DNA of 64,000 bases, taken from assembly GCA_046046245.1 (NCBI GenBank), contig JBJOKE010000003.1, positions 124,001 through 188,000 of the forward strand, written 5' to 3'. The notes under the pieces are model-generated. The model was given only the letters and a program-made list of their open reading frames with translations, was not told the DNA's origin and did not search any database. This DNA is from UBA4615 sp046046245 (GTDB taxonomy: Bacteria > Pseudomonadota > Gammaproteobacteria > Burkholderiales > Burkholderiaceae_E). Below, piece by piece: positions 32,062 to 40,030 of this stretch (position 1 is the stretch's first letter; every line of letters begins with the position of its first letter). A program made the translations under genes and the position numbers.

Positions 32062-33785
32062 GCCGCGCGATGCTCGACGCGATCCGCACGCAGGTGATGT
32101 GGAACCGGCTGGTCTCGGTGGTCGAGGAGCAGGCGCAGGCGCTGCTCAGGACCGCGTTCGGCTCGGTGGCGCGCGAGGCCGGGGACCTCTCGGCGGGCGT
32201 CTACGACACCGAGGGCCGGATGCTCGCGCAGGCGGTCACCGGCACACCCGGCCACGTGAACACGATGGCGGTGGCGGTCCGCCACTTCCTCGACCGCTAT
32301 CCGCTCGCGACGATGCGCGCCGGCGACGTCTACCTGACGAACGACCCGTGGCTCGGCACCGGCCACCTGTTCGACTACGTGGTGGTGACGCCGGTGTTCC
32401 GCGCGGGCCGCGCGGTGGCGCTCTTCGCGTCGACCTGCCACACGATCGACGTCGGCGGCATCGGTTTCTCGGCCGACGCGCGCTCGGTCTACGAGGAAGG
32501 CACCTGCATCCCGCACCTGCCGCTCGCGCGCGCCGGCGTGCTCGACGAATCGCTGCTCGCGATCGTGCAGGCGAACTCGCGCAACCCGGTCGAGGCGCGC
32601 GGCGACCTGCTGTCGCTGGTGGCGTGCAACGAGGTCGGTGCGCGCCGGTTGCTGTCGATGATGGACGAATTCGCGCTCGGGTCGATCGACGCGCTCGGCG
32701 CGCACATACTGGAGCACTCGCGCGCGGCGGCGCGGGCCGCGGTGGCGCGGCTGCCTTCGGGAAGCTGGTCGGCCTCGATGACGCTCGACGGCTACGACGC
32801 GCCCATCGCGCTGCACGCGCGGCTCACCGTCGACGGCGACCGGATCGTCGTCGACTACGCGGGCTCGTCGCCCGCGTCGGCACGCGGCATCAACTCGCCG
32901 AAGTGCTACACCGACGCGTATTCGGTGTTCGGCCTGAAGTGCCTGGTGGCGCCCGAGGTGCCGAACAACGCGGGCTCGCTCGAGGTCTTCGAGGTGCGCG
33001 CCCCCGAGGGCTCGGTGGTGGCCCCGGCGCGGCCGAGCCCGGTCACCGCCCGGCACGTGGTCGGCCAGATGCTGCCGGACCTGATGTTCGGCTGCCTCGA
33101 GGCCGCGCTCGGCGGCCGCGTGCCGGCCGAGTCCGCCGGCAGCATCTGGGTGCTCGCGATGAGCCGGGACCGCACCGACGGCGCGCCGTTCAACGTGATG
33201 AGCGTGGGCCTGGGCGGCGCGGGCGCGCGGCCGACCAAGGACGGGCTGTCCACCACCGCGTTCCCGAGCGGCGTGGGCGGCATCCCGATCGAGGTCACCG
33301 AGTCGCAGGCGCCGCTCGTGGTCTGGCACAAGGAGTGGCTCGCCGACTCCGGCGGCGCCGGCCGCTGGCGCGGCGGCCTCGCGCAGCGCATCGAGATCGG
33401 CGCCCGCGACGGCGCACCCTTCGACTGCTCGGCCGCGACCTTCGACCGCCGCGCGAACGCCGCGCGCGGCCGTGCCGGCGGCGCCGACGGCGCGCGCGGC
33501 GAGGTCCGCGTGATCGACGCCGACGGCGCCACGGTCCGCTTCGAGGGCAAGGGCACGATCCGCGTGCCGGCCGGCGGCCGGCTGCGCGTCGACCTGCCCG
33601 GCGGCGGCGGCTACGGCGATCCCCGCGAGCGCGACCCGGCCCGCGTGTCCGGCGACCTCGAATGGGGGCTGGTCGCCGCAGCCGGGCCGGACGCCGCCCC
33701 GCCTTCACCGCCTCGGACACCGGTCCGCGGCACGCACCCGCCCACCACCGACCCGCCCGTCCCTCGACCAGGAGCCGCACCATGA
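32058..33785 (+). CDS. Hydantoinase/oxoprolinase family subunit B (HyuB-like)
   Basis: 575 residues, starting in the hyuA stop (ATGA). It has the HyuB marks GVYDTEGRMLAQAVTGTPGH, NDPWLGTGHLFD (95-106) and GGIGFSADARSVYEEG, and ends GGGGYGDPRERDPARV. The last 35 or so residues are Pro/Thr-rich and extend beyond the usual end, finishing inside the next gene's start. Forms the active complex with HyuA in the cytosol. Confidence 0.9.
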   Translation: MSRAMLDAIRTQVMWNRLVSVVEEQAQALLRTAFGSVAREAGDLSAGVYDTEGRMLAQAVTGTPGHVNTMAVAVRHFLDRYPLATMRAGDVYLTNDPWLGTGHLFDYVVVTPVFRAGRAVALFASTCHTIDVGGIGFSADARSVYEEGTCIPHLPLARAGVLDESLLAIVQANSRNPVEARGDLLSLVACNEVGARRLLSMMDEFALGSIDALGAHILEHSRAAARAAVARLPSGSWSASMTLDGYDAPIALHARLTVDGDRIVVDYAGSSPASARGINSPKCYTDAYSVFGLKCLVAPEVPNNAGSLEVFEVRAPEGSVVAPARPSPVTARHVVGQMLPDLMFGCLEAALGGRVPAESAGSIWVLAMSRDRTDGAPFNVMSVGLGGAGARPTKDGLSTTAFPSGVGGIPIEVTESQAPLVVWHKEWLADSGGAGRWRGGLAQRIEIGARDGAPFDCSAATFDRRANAARGRAGGADGARGEVRVIDADGATVRFEGKGTIRVPAGGRLRVDLPGGGGYGDPRERDPARVSGDLEWGLVAAAGPDAAPPSPPRTPVRGTHPPTTDPPVPRPGAAP

Positions 33786-34768
33786 CGCCGTCCCGCCGCA
33801 GTCTGCTCGCCTCCGCCGCCGCCGCCGTCGCCGGCGGCGCGCTGCCGTTCCCGCGCGCCGCGCACGCGCAGGACGCCACCGGCCCGCTGCGCATCCTCGT
33901 CGGCTTCCCGCCCGGCGGCGCGACCGACGTGCTCGCGCGGATGCTCGGCGACCGGCTGAAGGACGTGCTCGGCCAGACGGTGCTGGTCGAGAACAGGCCG
34001 GGGGCCGGCGGCATGATCGCCACGCAGGCGCTGAAGGGCGCGACGCCGGACGGCACGACGGTGATGCTCACCATCGACCACACGCACGTGATCGTGCCGC
34101 TGACCTTCAAGGCGCCGGGCTACGACCCGGCGCGCGACTTCACGCCGCTGGCCGGCGTGGCCAGCTACTACAACGTGCTCGCGGTCGCGAGCTCGACCGG
34201 CGTGAAGACGATGGCCGAGTTCGGCACGTGGCTGAAGGCGAATCCGCAGCAGGCGAACTTCGGCGTCCCCGCGCCCGGCAGCGTCCCGCAGTTCGCCGGA
34301 CTGCTGGTGGGCAAGGCACTGGGCACGCGGATGACGCCGGTGCCCTACAAGGGCGGGGCGCCGCTGGTGCAGGACCTGCTCGGCGGCCAGGTGCCGGCCG
34401 CGGTGCTGTCGCTGACCGAGACCATCGAGCACCACCGCGCCGGCAAGATGCGCGTGCTGGCGGTCTCGGGCACGAAGCGCGCGAGTTCGGCACCGGAGAT
34501 CCCCACCTACGAGGAGCAGGGCATCAAGGGCCTCGACAAGAACCCGTGGACCGGATTCTTCGGGCCGAGGGGCCTGCCGCCGGCCTTCGTCGACCGGTTC
34601 ACGAAGGCCGTCCAGACGATCCTCGCCGACCCGGCGATGGTCGCGAGGCTCGCGACGATGGGCAACGTCGCCGACTACGCGGCGCCGGCCGCGCTGCAGG
34701 AGTGGGTGACCTCGGCCACCGCGCACTGGGGGCCGGTGATCCGCGAGTCGGGATGGGAACTGCAGTGA
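33782..34768 (+). CDS. Bug/TctC-family tripartite tricarboxylate binding protein
   Basis: 328 residues. Export signal with a twin-arginine-like SRRSLLAS start and cleavage near AHAQ (residue 30). Bug fold: LRILVGFPPGGATDVLARMLGDRL, VENRPGAGGMIATQALKGATPDG, DFTPLAGVASYYNVLAV. Bug proteins bind carboxylates or neutral ring compounds for TctAB-type uptake; no TctA or TctB is encoded here. It is translationally coupled to hyuB, so its ligand should be the substrate of this operon. Confidence 0.92.
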   Translation: MTPSRRSLLASAAAAVAGGALPFPRAAHAQDATGPLRILVGFPPGGATDVLARMLGDRLKDVLGQTVLVENRPGAGGMIATQALKGATPDGTTVMLTIDHTHVIVPLTFKAPGYDPARDFTPLAGVASYYNVLAVASSTGVKTMAEFGTWLKANPQQANFGVPAPGSVPQFAGLLVGKALGTRMTPVPYKGGAPLVQDLLGGQVPAAVLSLTETIEHHRAGKMRVLAVSGTKRASSAPEIPTYEEQGIKGLDKNPWTGFFGPRGLPPAFVDRFTKAVQTILADPAMVARLATMGNVADYAAPAALQEWVTSATAHWGPVIRESGWELQ

Positions 34769-34772
34769 GCCG

Positions 34773-34807
34773 CGACCGGGCGGCCGGCGGCTGACCCGCC
34801 GCGGTCG
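34773..34807. terminator. Hairpin between convergent Bug and RpiR genes
   Basis: CGACCGGGCGG (34773-34783) pairs with CCGCCGCGGTCG (34796-34807) with one bulge. No T-run; judged from position between converging genes. Confidence 0.4.
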
Positions 34808-34823
34808 GGATCGGGCCCGGGCC

Positions 34824-35675
34824 TCAGCCCGGATCCAGCTCCCGCCGCAGGGCCGCCACCAGCCCCTGCCGCTGCTGCGCACGCGGCCCGAGCTTCGCGG
34901 CGACCTGCTGCACCAGCAGGTGCAGCATGCTCGCCGCCGCCATCCCCGAGAACGCCGGCTCCGCGCTCGCGCAGTGGACCGGCAGCACCACCTCGGCGTG
35001 CCGCCTCGCCCAGGCGACGTTGCGCACGTCGACCACCGCGAGCACCCGCATCCGCGTCGCCGCGGCGTGCGTGACGATCTGGTCGATCGCCTGCACGCGC
35101 GGCTGGGTGAGCACCACCAGCAGGCCGTCCTTCGGCGCACCGAGCGCGAGCTCCTCCGCCCACAGGCCTCCCGCCGCCTGCAGCGCGAACACGTCGGGAC
35201 GGATCCGCGCGAGCTGCGGCCGCACGTAGCGGACCAGCCCGTCGTCCAGGCCGATGCCGAGCATCCAGAGCCTCGGCGCGCCCGCGAGCAGCGCGGCCGC
35301 CGCTCGCAGCGTGTCGCCGCGCAGCGCCTCGAAGGTCCGCGCGAGGCTGTCGGCCTCGGCCTGCAGGTGGGCGGCGATCGTCGGCGCGCCGCGCCCGGGC
35401 CGGACCGGCGCGCCGTCACCGCGCGGCTGGAACGGCGGCGCGAGGTTGCGCTCCTGGCGCGCCTGCAGCCGGACCTCGTCGAAGCCCGCATAGCCGAGCC
35501 GACGGAACAGCCGGGCGGCCGTCGCCTTCGAGACGCCCGCGCGCGCGGCCATCTCGGACGCCGAGTAGGCGACCAGGTCGTCCGGATGCTCGAGCAGCAG
35601 CGCGGCGAGCCGCTGCTCGCTCGGCGACAGCGTTTCGTAGTGCTCCTGGATCGCGAGGGTGAGGCGAGTCGACAT
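34824..35675 (-). CDS. MurR/RpiR-family transcriptional regulator
   Basis: 283 residues: an N-terminal HTH_6 domain (LSPSEQRLAALLLEHPDDLVAYSASEMAARAGVSKATAARLFRRLGYAGF, about residues 16-66) and a C-terminal SIS domain that senses a phosphorylated ligand in typical members. It is divergent from the COG0212/ABC cluster and separated from it by a long inverted repeat at 35741-35778, which is the probable operator. Confidence 0.9.
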   Translation of the reverse strand: MSTRLTLAIQEHYETLSPSEQRLAALLLEHPDDLVAYSASEMAARAGVSKATAARLFRRLGYAGFDEVRLQARQERNLAPPFQPRGDGAPVRPGRGAPTIAAHLQAEADSLARTFEALRGDTLRAAAALLAGAPRLWMLGIGLDDGLVRYVRPQLARIRPDVFALQAAGGLWAEELALGAPKDGLLVVLTQPRVQAIDQIVTHAAATRMRVLAVVDVRNVAWARRHAEVVLPVHCASAEPAFSGMAAASMLHLLVQQVAAKLGPRAQQRQGLVAALRRELDPG

Positions 35676-35740
35676 CGGGGCGGGCGGAAGGCGTCGCCAT
35701 CATAGGCGCGCGGCGGTGGACGGACCGCGGCCTGGCTGGA

Positions 35741-35778
35741 ACGCGTGTTTCATGGTAGCGTGTTCCTGAAACACGCGT
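35741..35778. promoter_or_regulatory. Long inverted repeat, probable RpiR operator
   Basis: ACGCGTGTTTCA (35741-35752) and TGAAACACGCGT (35767-35778) are perfect 12-bp arms separated by 14 bases; the spacer contains a further GTGTT, giving GTGTT-cctga-AACAC on the right. It lies 65 bases from the RpiR start and 16 from the GTG of the COG0212 gene, so one bound protein could control both directions. Confidence 0.65.
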
Positions 35779-35794
35779 AACGCAACTCGCCGCC

Positions 35795-36559
35795 GTGCCG
35801 CCCCGCCCCGACCGATCCGCCGCCCGATCCGTGCCGCAGTGGCGCCACGAGGTCTGGGAGGACCTGCGTGCGGTCGCCCGGCCGGATTCGCGCTTCGACC
35901 TGCGCTTCTCCGAGTTCATCCCGGACTTCGACGGCTCGGAGGCCGCGATCGACCGGCTGCTCGACGCGCTCGGGCCGCCCGCCGGACGCCACGTGTTCGT
36001 GACGCCCGACAACAGCCTGGTCGAGCTGCGCCGCCGGCTGATCGTGTCCGGCGCGAGCCTGGTCGTCGCGAGCTACAACCTCGCACGCGGATTCCTGCAC
36101 CTGCCGCCCGGCAGCGTGCCGCGCGGGCAGGCGCTCTTCGCCGCGTGGCTCGACGGCCTCGAGCACTTCGGCCGACCGCTCGACCTCGCCGCGCTGTCGG
36201 CGCTCGGCCGCTTCGACTGGGTCGTGACCGGCGCGTCGGCGGTCGCCACCAGCGGCGTGCGCTTCGGTCGCGGCCACGGCTACTTCGATCTCGAGTGGCG
36301 GCTCTTCGGCGAGCTCGGCCTGGTCGACGAGGCGACGCCGATCGCCTGTGTCGCGCACGACGCGCAGCTGCTCGAGCAGCCGCTGATGGCGAGCGCCGAC
36401 GACGTGCCGGTCGACCTGGTGCTCACGCCCACCCGCACGCTGCGCGTCGCGCGCACCGACCCGCGCCCGCGCCGCGTCGACTGGTCCCGCATCGACGACG
36501 CCCAGCTCGAGCAGATCCCGCCGCTGCGCGAGCTGCGCCGCGCGCTCGGCATCGACTGA
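35795..36559 (+). CDS. COG0212 protein (5-formyltetrahydrofolate cyclo-ligase paralog)
   Basis: 254 residues, GTG start at 35795 with no clear ribosome binding site. The MTHFS fold is shown by VFVTPDNSLVELRRRLIVSGASLVVASYNLARGF and the glycine loop FGRGHGYFD (157-165), equivalent to the GxGGGYYD ATP loop. True cyclo-ligases are about 190 residues; this longer form, with TPTRTL near the end, belongs to the COG0212 paralogs, which published comparative genomics tied to thiamin metabolism. First gene after the operator; a second copy lies at 40031. Confidence 0.8.
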   Translation: MPPRPDRSAARSVPQWRHEVWEDLRAVARPDSRFDLRFSEFIPDFDGSEAAIDRLLDALGPPAGRHVFVTPDNSLVELRRRLIVSGASLVVASYNLARGFLHLPPGSVPRGQALFAAWLDGLEHFGRPLDLAALSALGRFDWVVTGASAVATSGVRFGRGHGYFDLEWRLFGELGLVDEATPIACVAHDAQLLEQPLMASADDVPVDLVLTPTRTLRVARTDPRPRRVDWSRIDDAQLEQIPPLRELRRALGID

Positions 36560-36636
36560 GCCCCACCGCCTGGCGCCCCCCTTCCGCCCGCCGTCCCACC
36601 CGTCCGCCACGACCCGACCCTCGCAGGAGCCCCGCC

Positions 36637-37602
36637 ATGACCGTCACCCGCCGCCGATTCCTCGGTTCCGCCGCCGCCCTCGGCATCGCCTCCCCGCTCG
36701 CCGGCCGCGCGCAGTCGCTGCGCCCGCTCACCCTGCAGGCCGCGTGGATCAACGATGCCGAGTTCATGGGCTACTTCATCGCGATGGAGAAGGGCTGGTA
36801 CAAGGACGAGGGGCTCGAGCTGAAGTACCTGCCCGGCGGCCCCGACGTGATCCCCGAGGCCTCGGTGCTGTCGAACAAGGCCGACGTCGCGCTGTCCACC
36901 GTCGAGACGGTGATCAAGGCGATCACCACGCAGAAGGCGCCGCTGGTGATCATCGGCGCGCAGTACCAGAAGAACCCGATCGGCATCGTCTCGCTCGCGA
37001 GCCGGCCGATCCGCTCGCCGAAGGACCTGATCGGCAAGACCGTCGCGGTGCCTCCGGTGAACCGGCTGACCGTCGAGGCGATGCTCAAGCTCAACGGCAT
37101 CGACAAGTCGAAGGTCCGCATCGTCCCCTATGCCTACGATCCCACGCCGCTGCTCAAGGGCGAGATCGACGCGTCGCTCGACTTCACGACCAACGTGCCC
37201 TACACGATCAAGATGAAGGGTGCCGAGGCGACGAGCTTCCTGCTGGCCGACTTCAAGCTGCCGCTGTTCAACGACGTGGTGGTGGTCAAGAAGGACACGC
37301 TCGCCAAGCGCCGCGCCGACCTGATCGGCTTCCTGCGCGCGAGCCGCAAGGGCTGGGACGAGAACTTCAAGGACACCGGCGCCTACCCGCCGAAGTACGC
37401 CGACAGCTGGTTCAAGGGCACCGGCCGCAGCATCGACAACGAGGTCTACTTCAACGCCGCGCAGAAGTCGCTGATCCAGCACCCGAAGGGCGTGTTCGCG
37501 ATGAGCGAGGAGTCGATCAGGGCCTGCATCGACGCGCTGAAGGCGGTCGACGTGAAGGCGGACCGCTCGCATTTCGACACCACGCTGCTCGAGAAGGTCT
37601 GA
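36637..37602 (+). CDS. NitT/TauT/ThiY-like ABC substrate-binding protein
   Basis: 321 residues; ATG at 36637 after CAGGAG. Twin-arginine signal TRRRFLGSAA, cleavage near GRAQ (residue 26). NMT1-type domain: LQAAWINDAEFMGYFIAMEKGWYKDEGLELKYLPGG and the DVALSTVETVIKA segment. Relatives bind thiamin precursors (ThiY, N-formylaminopyrimidine), riboflavin (RibY), sulfonates or nitrate. The COG0212 neighbours favour a pyrimidine- or purine-like ring as ligand; this is inference. Confidence 0.88.
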   Translation: MTVTRRRFLGSAAALGIASPLAGRAQSLRPLTLQAAWINDAEFMGYFIAMEKGWYKDEGLELKYLPGGPDVIPEASVLSNKADVALSTVETVIKAITTQKAPLVIIGAQYQKNPIGIVSLASRPIRSPKDLIGKTVAVPPVNRLTVEAMLKLNGIDKSKVRIVPYAYDPTPLLKGEIDASLDFTTNVPYTIKMKGAEATSFLLADFKLPLFNDVVVVKKDTLAKRRADLIGFLRASRKGWDENFKDTGAYPPKYADSWFKGTGRSIDNEVYFNAAQKSLIQHPKGVFAMSEESIRACIDALKAVDVKADRSHFDTTLLEKV

Positions 37603-37609
37603 GCCCGCG

Positions 37610-38392
37610 ATGGCGGCGGGCGGCATCCGGCTGCACGACGTCGAGCGCGTCTTCCCGCGCGACGGCGCACCGCCGCTGCGTGCGCTCGACCGCGTGTCCC
37701 TCGACTGCCCGCCCGGCTCGTTCACCGCCCTGATCGGCCCGTCGGGCTGCGGCAAGTCGACGCTGCTGCGGCTGGTCGCCGGGCTCGACGACCCGGACGG
37801 CGGCCGCGTCGAGGTCGACGGCGAGCCGCCCTCCGCGCTGCAGAAGGCCGGCCGGCTGGGCATCGCGTTCCAGGACGCGGCGCTGCTGCCCTGGCGCTCG
37901 GTGGTCGACAACGTGCGGCTGCCGCTCGACGTCACCGGCCGGCCCGGCGACGACGCCGACGCGCGGATCGCCGCGCTGGTCGAGCTGGTGGGGCTGCGCG
38001 GCTTCGAGCGCGCGCGGCCCGCGCAGCTGTCGGGCGGCATGCGCCAGCGCGTGGCGATCGCGCGCGCGCTGGTCACGCGGCCCGACGTGCTGCTGCTCGA
38101 CGAGCCCTTCGGCGCGCTCGACCAGATCCTGCGGCGGACCATGAACGTCGAGCTGCAGCGGATCTGGATGGAGCGCGCGACGACCACGGTGCTGGTCACC
38201 CACGGCATCGACGAGGCGGTGTTCCTCGCCGACCGCGTGGTGGTGATGCACGGCGACCCCGGTCGGATCGCGGCGGTGGTCGAGGTGCCGTTCGCGCGGC
38301 CGCGCGACGTGTCGCTCTTCGCACGGCCCGCGTTCCACGAGGTCGAGGACGCGGTGGCCGCGGTCCTCTACCGGCACGCGAAGGGCGGCTGA
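37610..38392 (+). CDS. NitT/TauT-type ABC importer, ATP-binding protein
   Basis: 260 residues with Walker A GPSGCGKST (43-51), Q-loop in IAFQDAALLPWRSV, signature LSGGMRQR, Walker B VLLLDEPFGALD and the switch His in LVTHGIDEAV. The LLPWRSVVDNV segment is characteristic of the SsuB/TauB/ThiZ group. Starts 7 bases after the binding protein and overlaps the permease by one base (TGATG). Confidence 0.92.
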   Translation: MAAGGIRLHDVERVFPRDGAPPLRALDRVSLDCPPGSFTALIGPSGCGKSTLLRLVAGLDDPDGGRVEVDGEPPSALQKAGRLGIAFQDAALLPWRSVVDNVRLPLDVTGRPGDDADARIAALVELVGLRGFERARPAQLSGGMRQRVAIARALVTRPDVLLLDEPFGALDQILRRTMNVELQRIWMERATTTVLVTHGIDEAVFLADRVVVMHGDPGRIAAVVEVPFARPRDVSLFARPAFHEVEDAVAAVLYRHAKGG

Positions 38393-39996
38393 TGGGCGCG
38401 GCCCGCGCGCCCCGGCCCGTGAACCGCGGCGACGCCGACCGGCGCGCGACGCTCGCCGGCCTCGTGCTGCTGCTGCTGCTCTGGGAACTCGCCGGCCGCG
38501 GCGGCTGGGTCGCGAGCGGCGCGCTGCCCGCGCCCTCGCGGATCCTCGTGCAGGCCTGGGCCGACCGCGCCGACTACCCGACCCACCTCCTCGGCACGCT
38601 GCGCACCGCCGCGCTCGGCTTCGTCGTCGGCAACGCGACGGCGATCGCGTTCGGCCTGCTCTTCACGATGTGGCGACCGGCCGAGCGGCTGATGGCCGGC
38701 GTCAACGTCACGGTCTTCGCGATGCCGGCGATCGCGCTGGTGCCGATCCTCGTGATCGCGCTGCCGAGCGACGCGGCCCGCGTCGTGCTCGCCGCGGTCT
38801 CGGTCTACTACCCGACGATGGTCGCCGTGGTGCTCGGGCTGCGGCAGGCCGACCCGCGGCTGTGCGACCTGGTGCGCACCTACGGCGGCGGCGACTGGAC
38901 GATCCTGCGCCGCGTGCGGCTGCGCGGCGGGCTGCCGACGCTGCTGTCGGGGCTGCGCGTCGCGGCGCCGGCTGCGGTGCTCGGCTCGCTGCTCGCCGAG
39001 TTCGGCAGCGGCGGGAATGCGGGGCTCGGCACCTACCTGATCGGCTCGCTCGGCCGCGCGGACCCGGCTCGGCTCTGGGGGATCGGGCTCGCGGCGACCG
39101 CGCTGTCCGCGCTCGCCTACGGCGCGGTGGGCCTCGCGGCCGCGCGCTTCGCCGGCGACACCGTGTCGGCGTCGACGCCGACGGGGCTGGGCGACGGCGC
39201 GCCGGCAGGCGAGCCGCTCGCGCGGCGCGCGGCGCTCGGCCTGGCCGCCGCCGCGCTGCCGATCGCGCTCTGGTGGGCCTGCACGCTCGCCTTCGAGGCG
39301 ATGGGCGTGTCCGAGGTGGTGTTCCGGACGCCGGCCGGCGTGCTCGAGCATCTCGTGTGGGGGGAGGACGCCGGCGGGAACGCGGCGAAGCTCGCGGCCG
39401 CGCTCGCGCAGACGCTGCCGCTCGCCGTGCTCGGCCTGCTGCTCGGCCTGGCCTTCGCGCTGGCGCTCGCGATCGTCGCCACCGTCTGGCCGCCGCTCGG
39501 CGCGACGCTGCTGCCGGTCTCGCTCGTCACGCAGTCGATGCCGCTGGTGGCGCTCACGCCGCTCGTCGTGCTGGTCTTCGGCCGCGACGCCGCGGGCATC
39601 CTCGCGATCACCGTGTCGGTCACCTTCTTCCCCGCCTACGTGACGATCGCGCAGGGCCTCGCGCTCGTGCCGCCCACGGTGCGCGACCTGGTCCGTGCCT
39701 GCGGCGGCGGCCGCGGCGCGTGGCTGCGCCGCGTCGCGGTGCCGTGGTCGACGCCGTACCTGTGCGCGGCGATGCGCCTGGCCGCGCCGCGCGCGGTGCT
39801 CGGCGTGATGATCGCCGAGTGGCTGGCGACCGGCACCGGCCTGGGCAACCTGCTGAACGAGGCGCGCGGGATGCTGGACTACGGCACGGTCTGGAGCGTC
39901 GCGGTGGTGTCGGTGCTGGCCGCGATCGGCCTGCACGCGATCGCCGCGGCGATCGAGCGCCGCGCGCTCGCGCGCTTCGCACCGGGCGGCCGATGA
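38392..39996 (+). CDS. Fused double-domain ABC permease
   Basis: 534 residues, twice the normal length of a SsuC/TauC/ThiX permease (about 260). Two homologous halves are visible, each with the periplasmic lead (LLLLLLWELAGRGG / LPIALWWACTLAFEAMG), a FAMPAIALVPILVI or SMPLVALTPLVVL helix and an EAA-type cytosolic loop (GGDWTILRRVRLRGGLPTLLSGLRVA / GGRGAWLRRVAVPWSTPYLCAAMRLA). Residues about 255-275 form the linker. The fusion would give the importer a built-in heterodimeric channel instead of a homodimer. Confidence 0.88.
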   Translation: MGAARAPRPVNRGDADRRATLAGLVLLLLLWELAGRGGWVASGALPAPSRILVQAWADRADYPTHLLGTLRTAALGFVVGNATAIAFGLLFTMWRPAERLMAGVNVTVFAMPAIALVPILVIALPSDAARVVLAAVSVYYPTMVAVVLGLRQADPRLCDLVRTYGGGDWTILRRVRLRGGLPTLLSGLRVAAPAAVLGSLLAEFGSGGNAGLGTYLIGSLGRADPARLWGIGLAATALSALAYGAVGLAAARFAGDTVSASTPTGLGDGAPAGEPLARRAALGLAAAALPIALWWACTLAFEAMGVSEVVFRTPAGVLEHLVWGEDAGGNAAKLAAALAQTLPLAVLGLLLGLAFALALAIVATVWPPLGATLLPVSLVTQSMPLVALTPLVVLVFGRDAAGILAITVSVTFFPAYVTIAQGLALVPPTVRDLVRACGGGRGAWLRRVAVPWSTPYLCAAMRLAAPRAVLGVMIAEWLATGTGLGNLLNEARGMLDYGTVWSVAVVSVLAAIGLHAIAAAIERRALARFAPGGR

Positions 39997-40030
39997 CCGC
40001 CCGGCCCCGCTTCACGAGGAGAGCCTCCGC

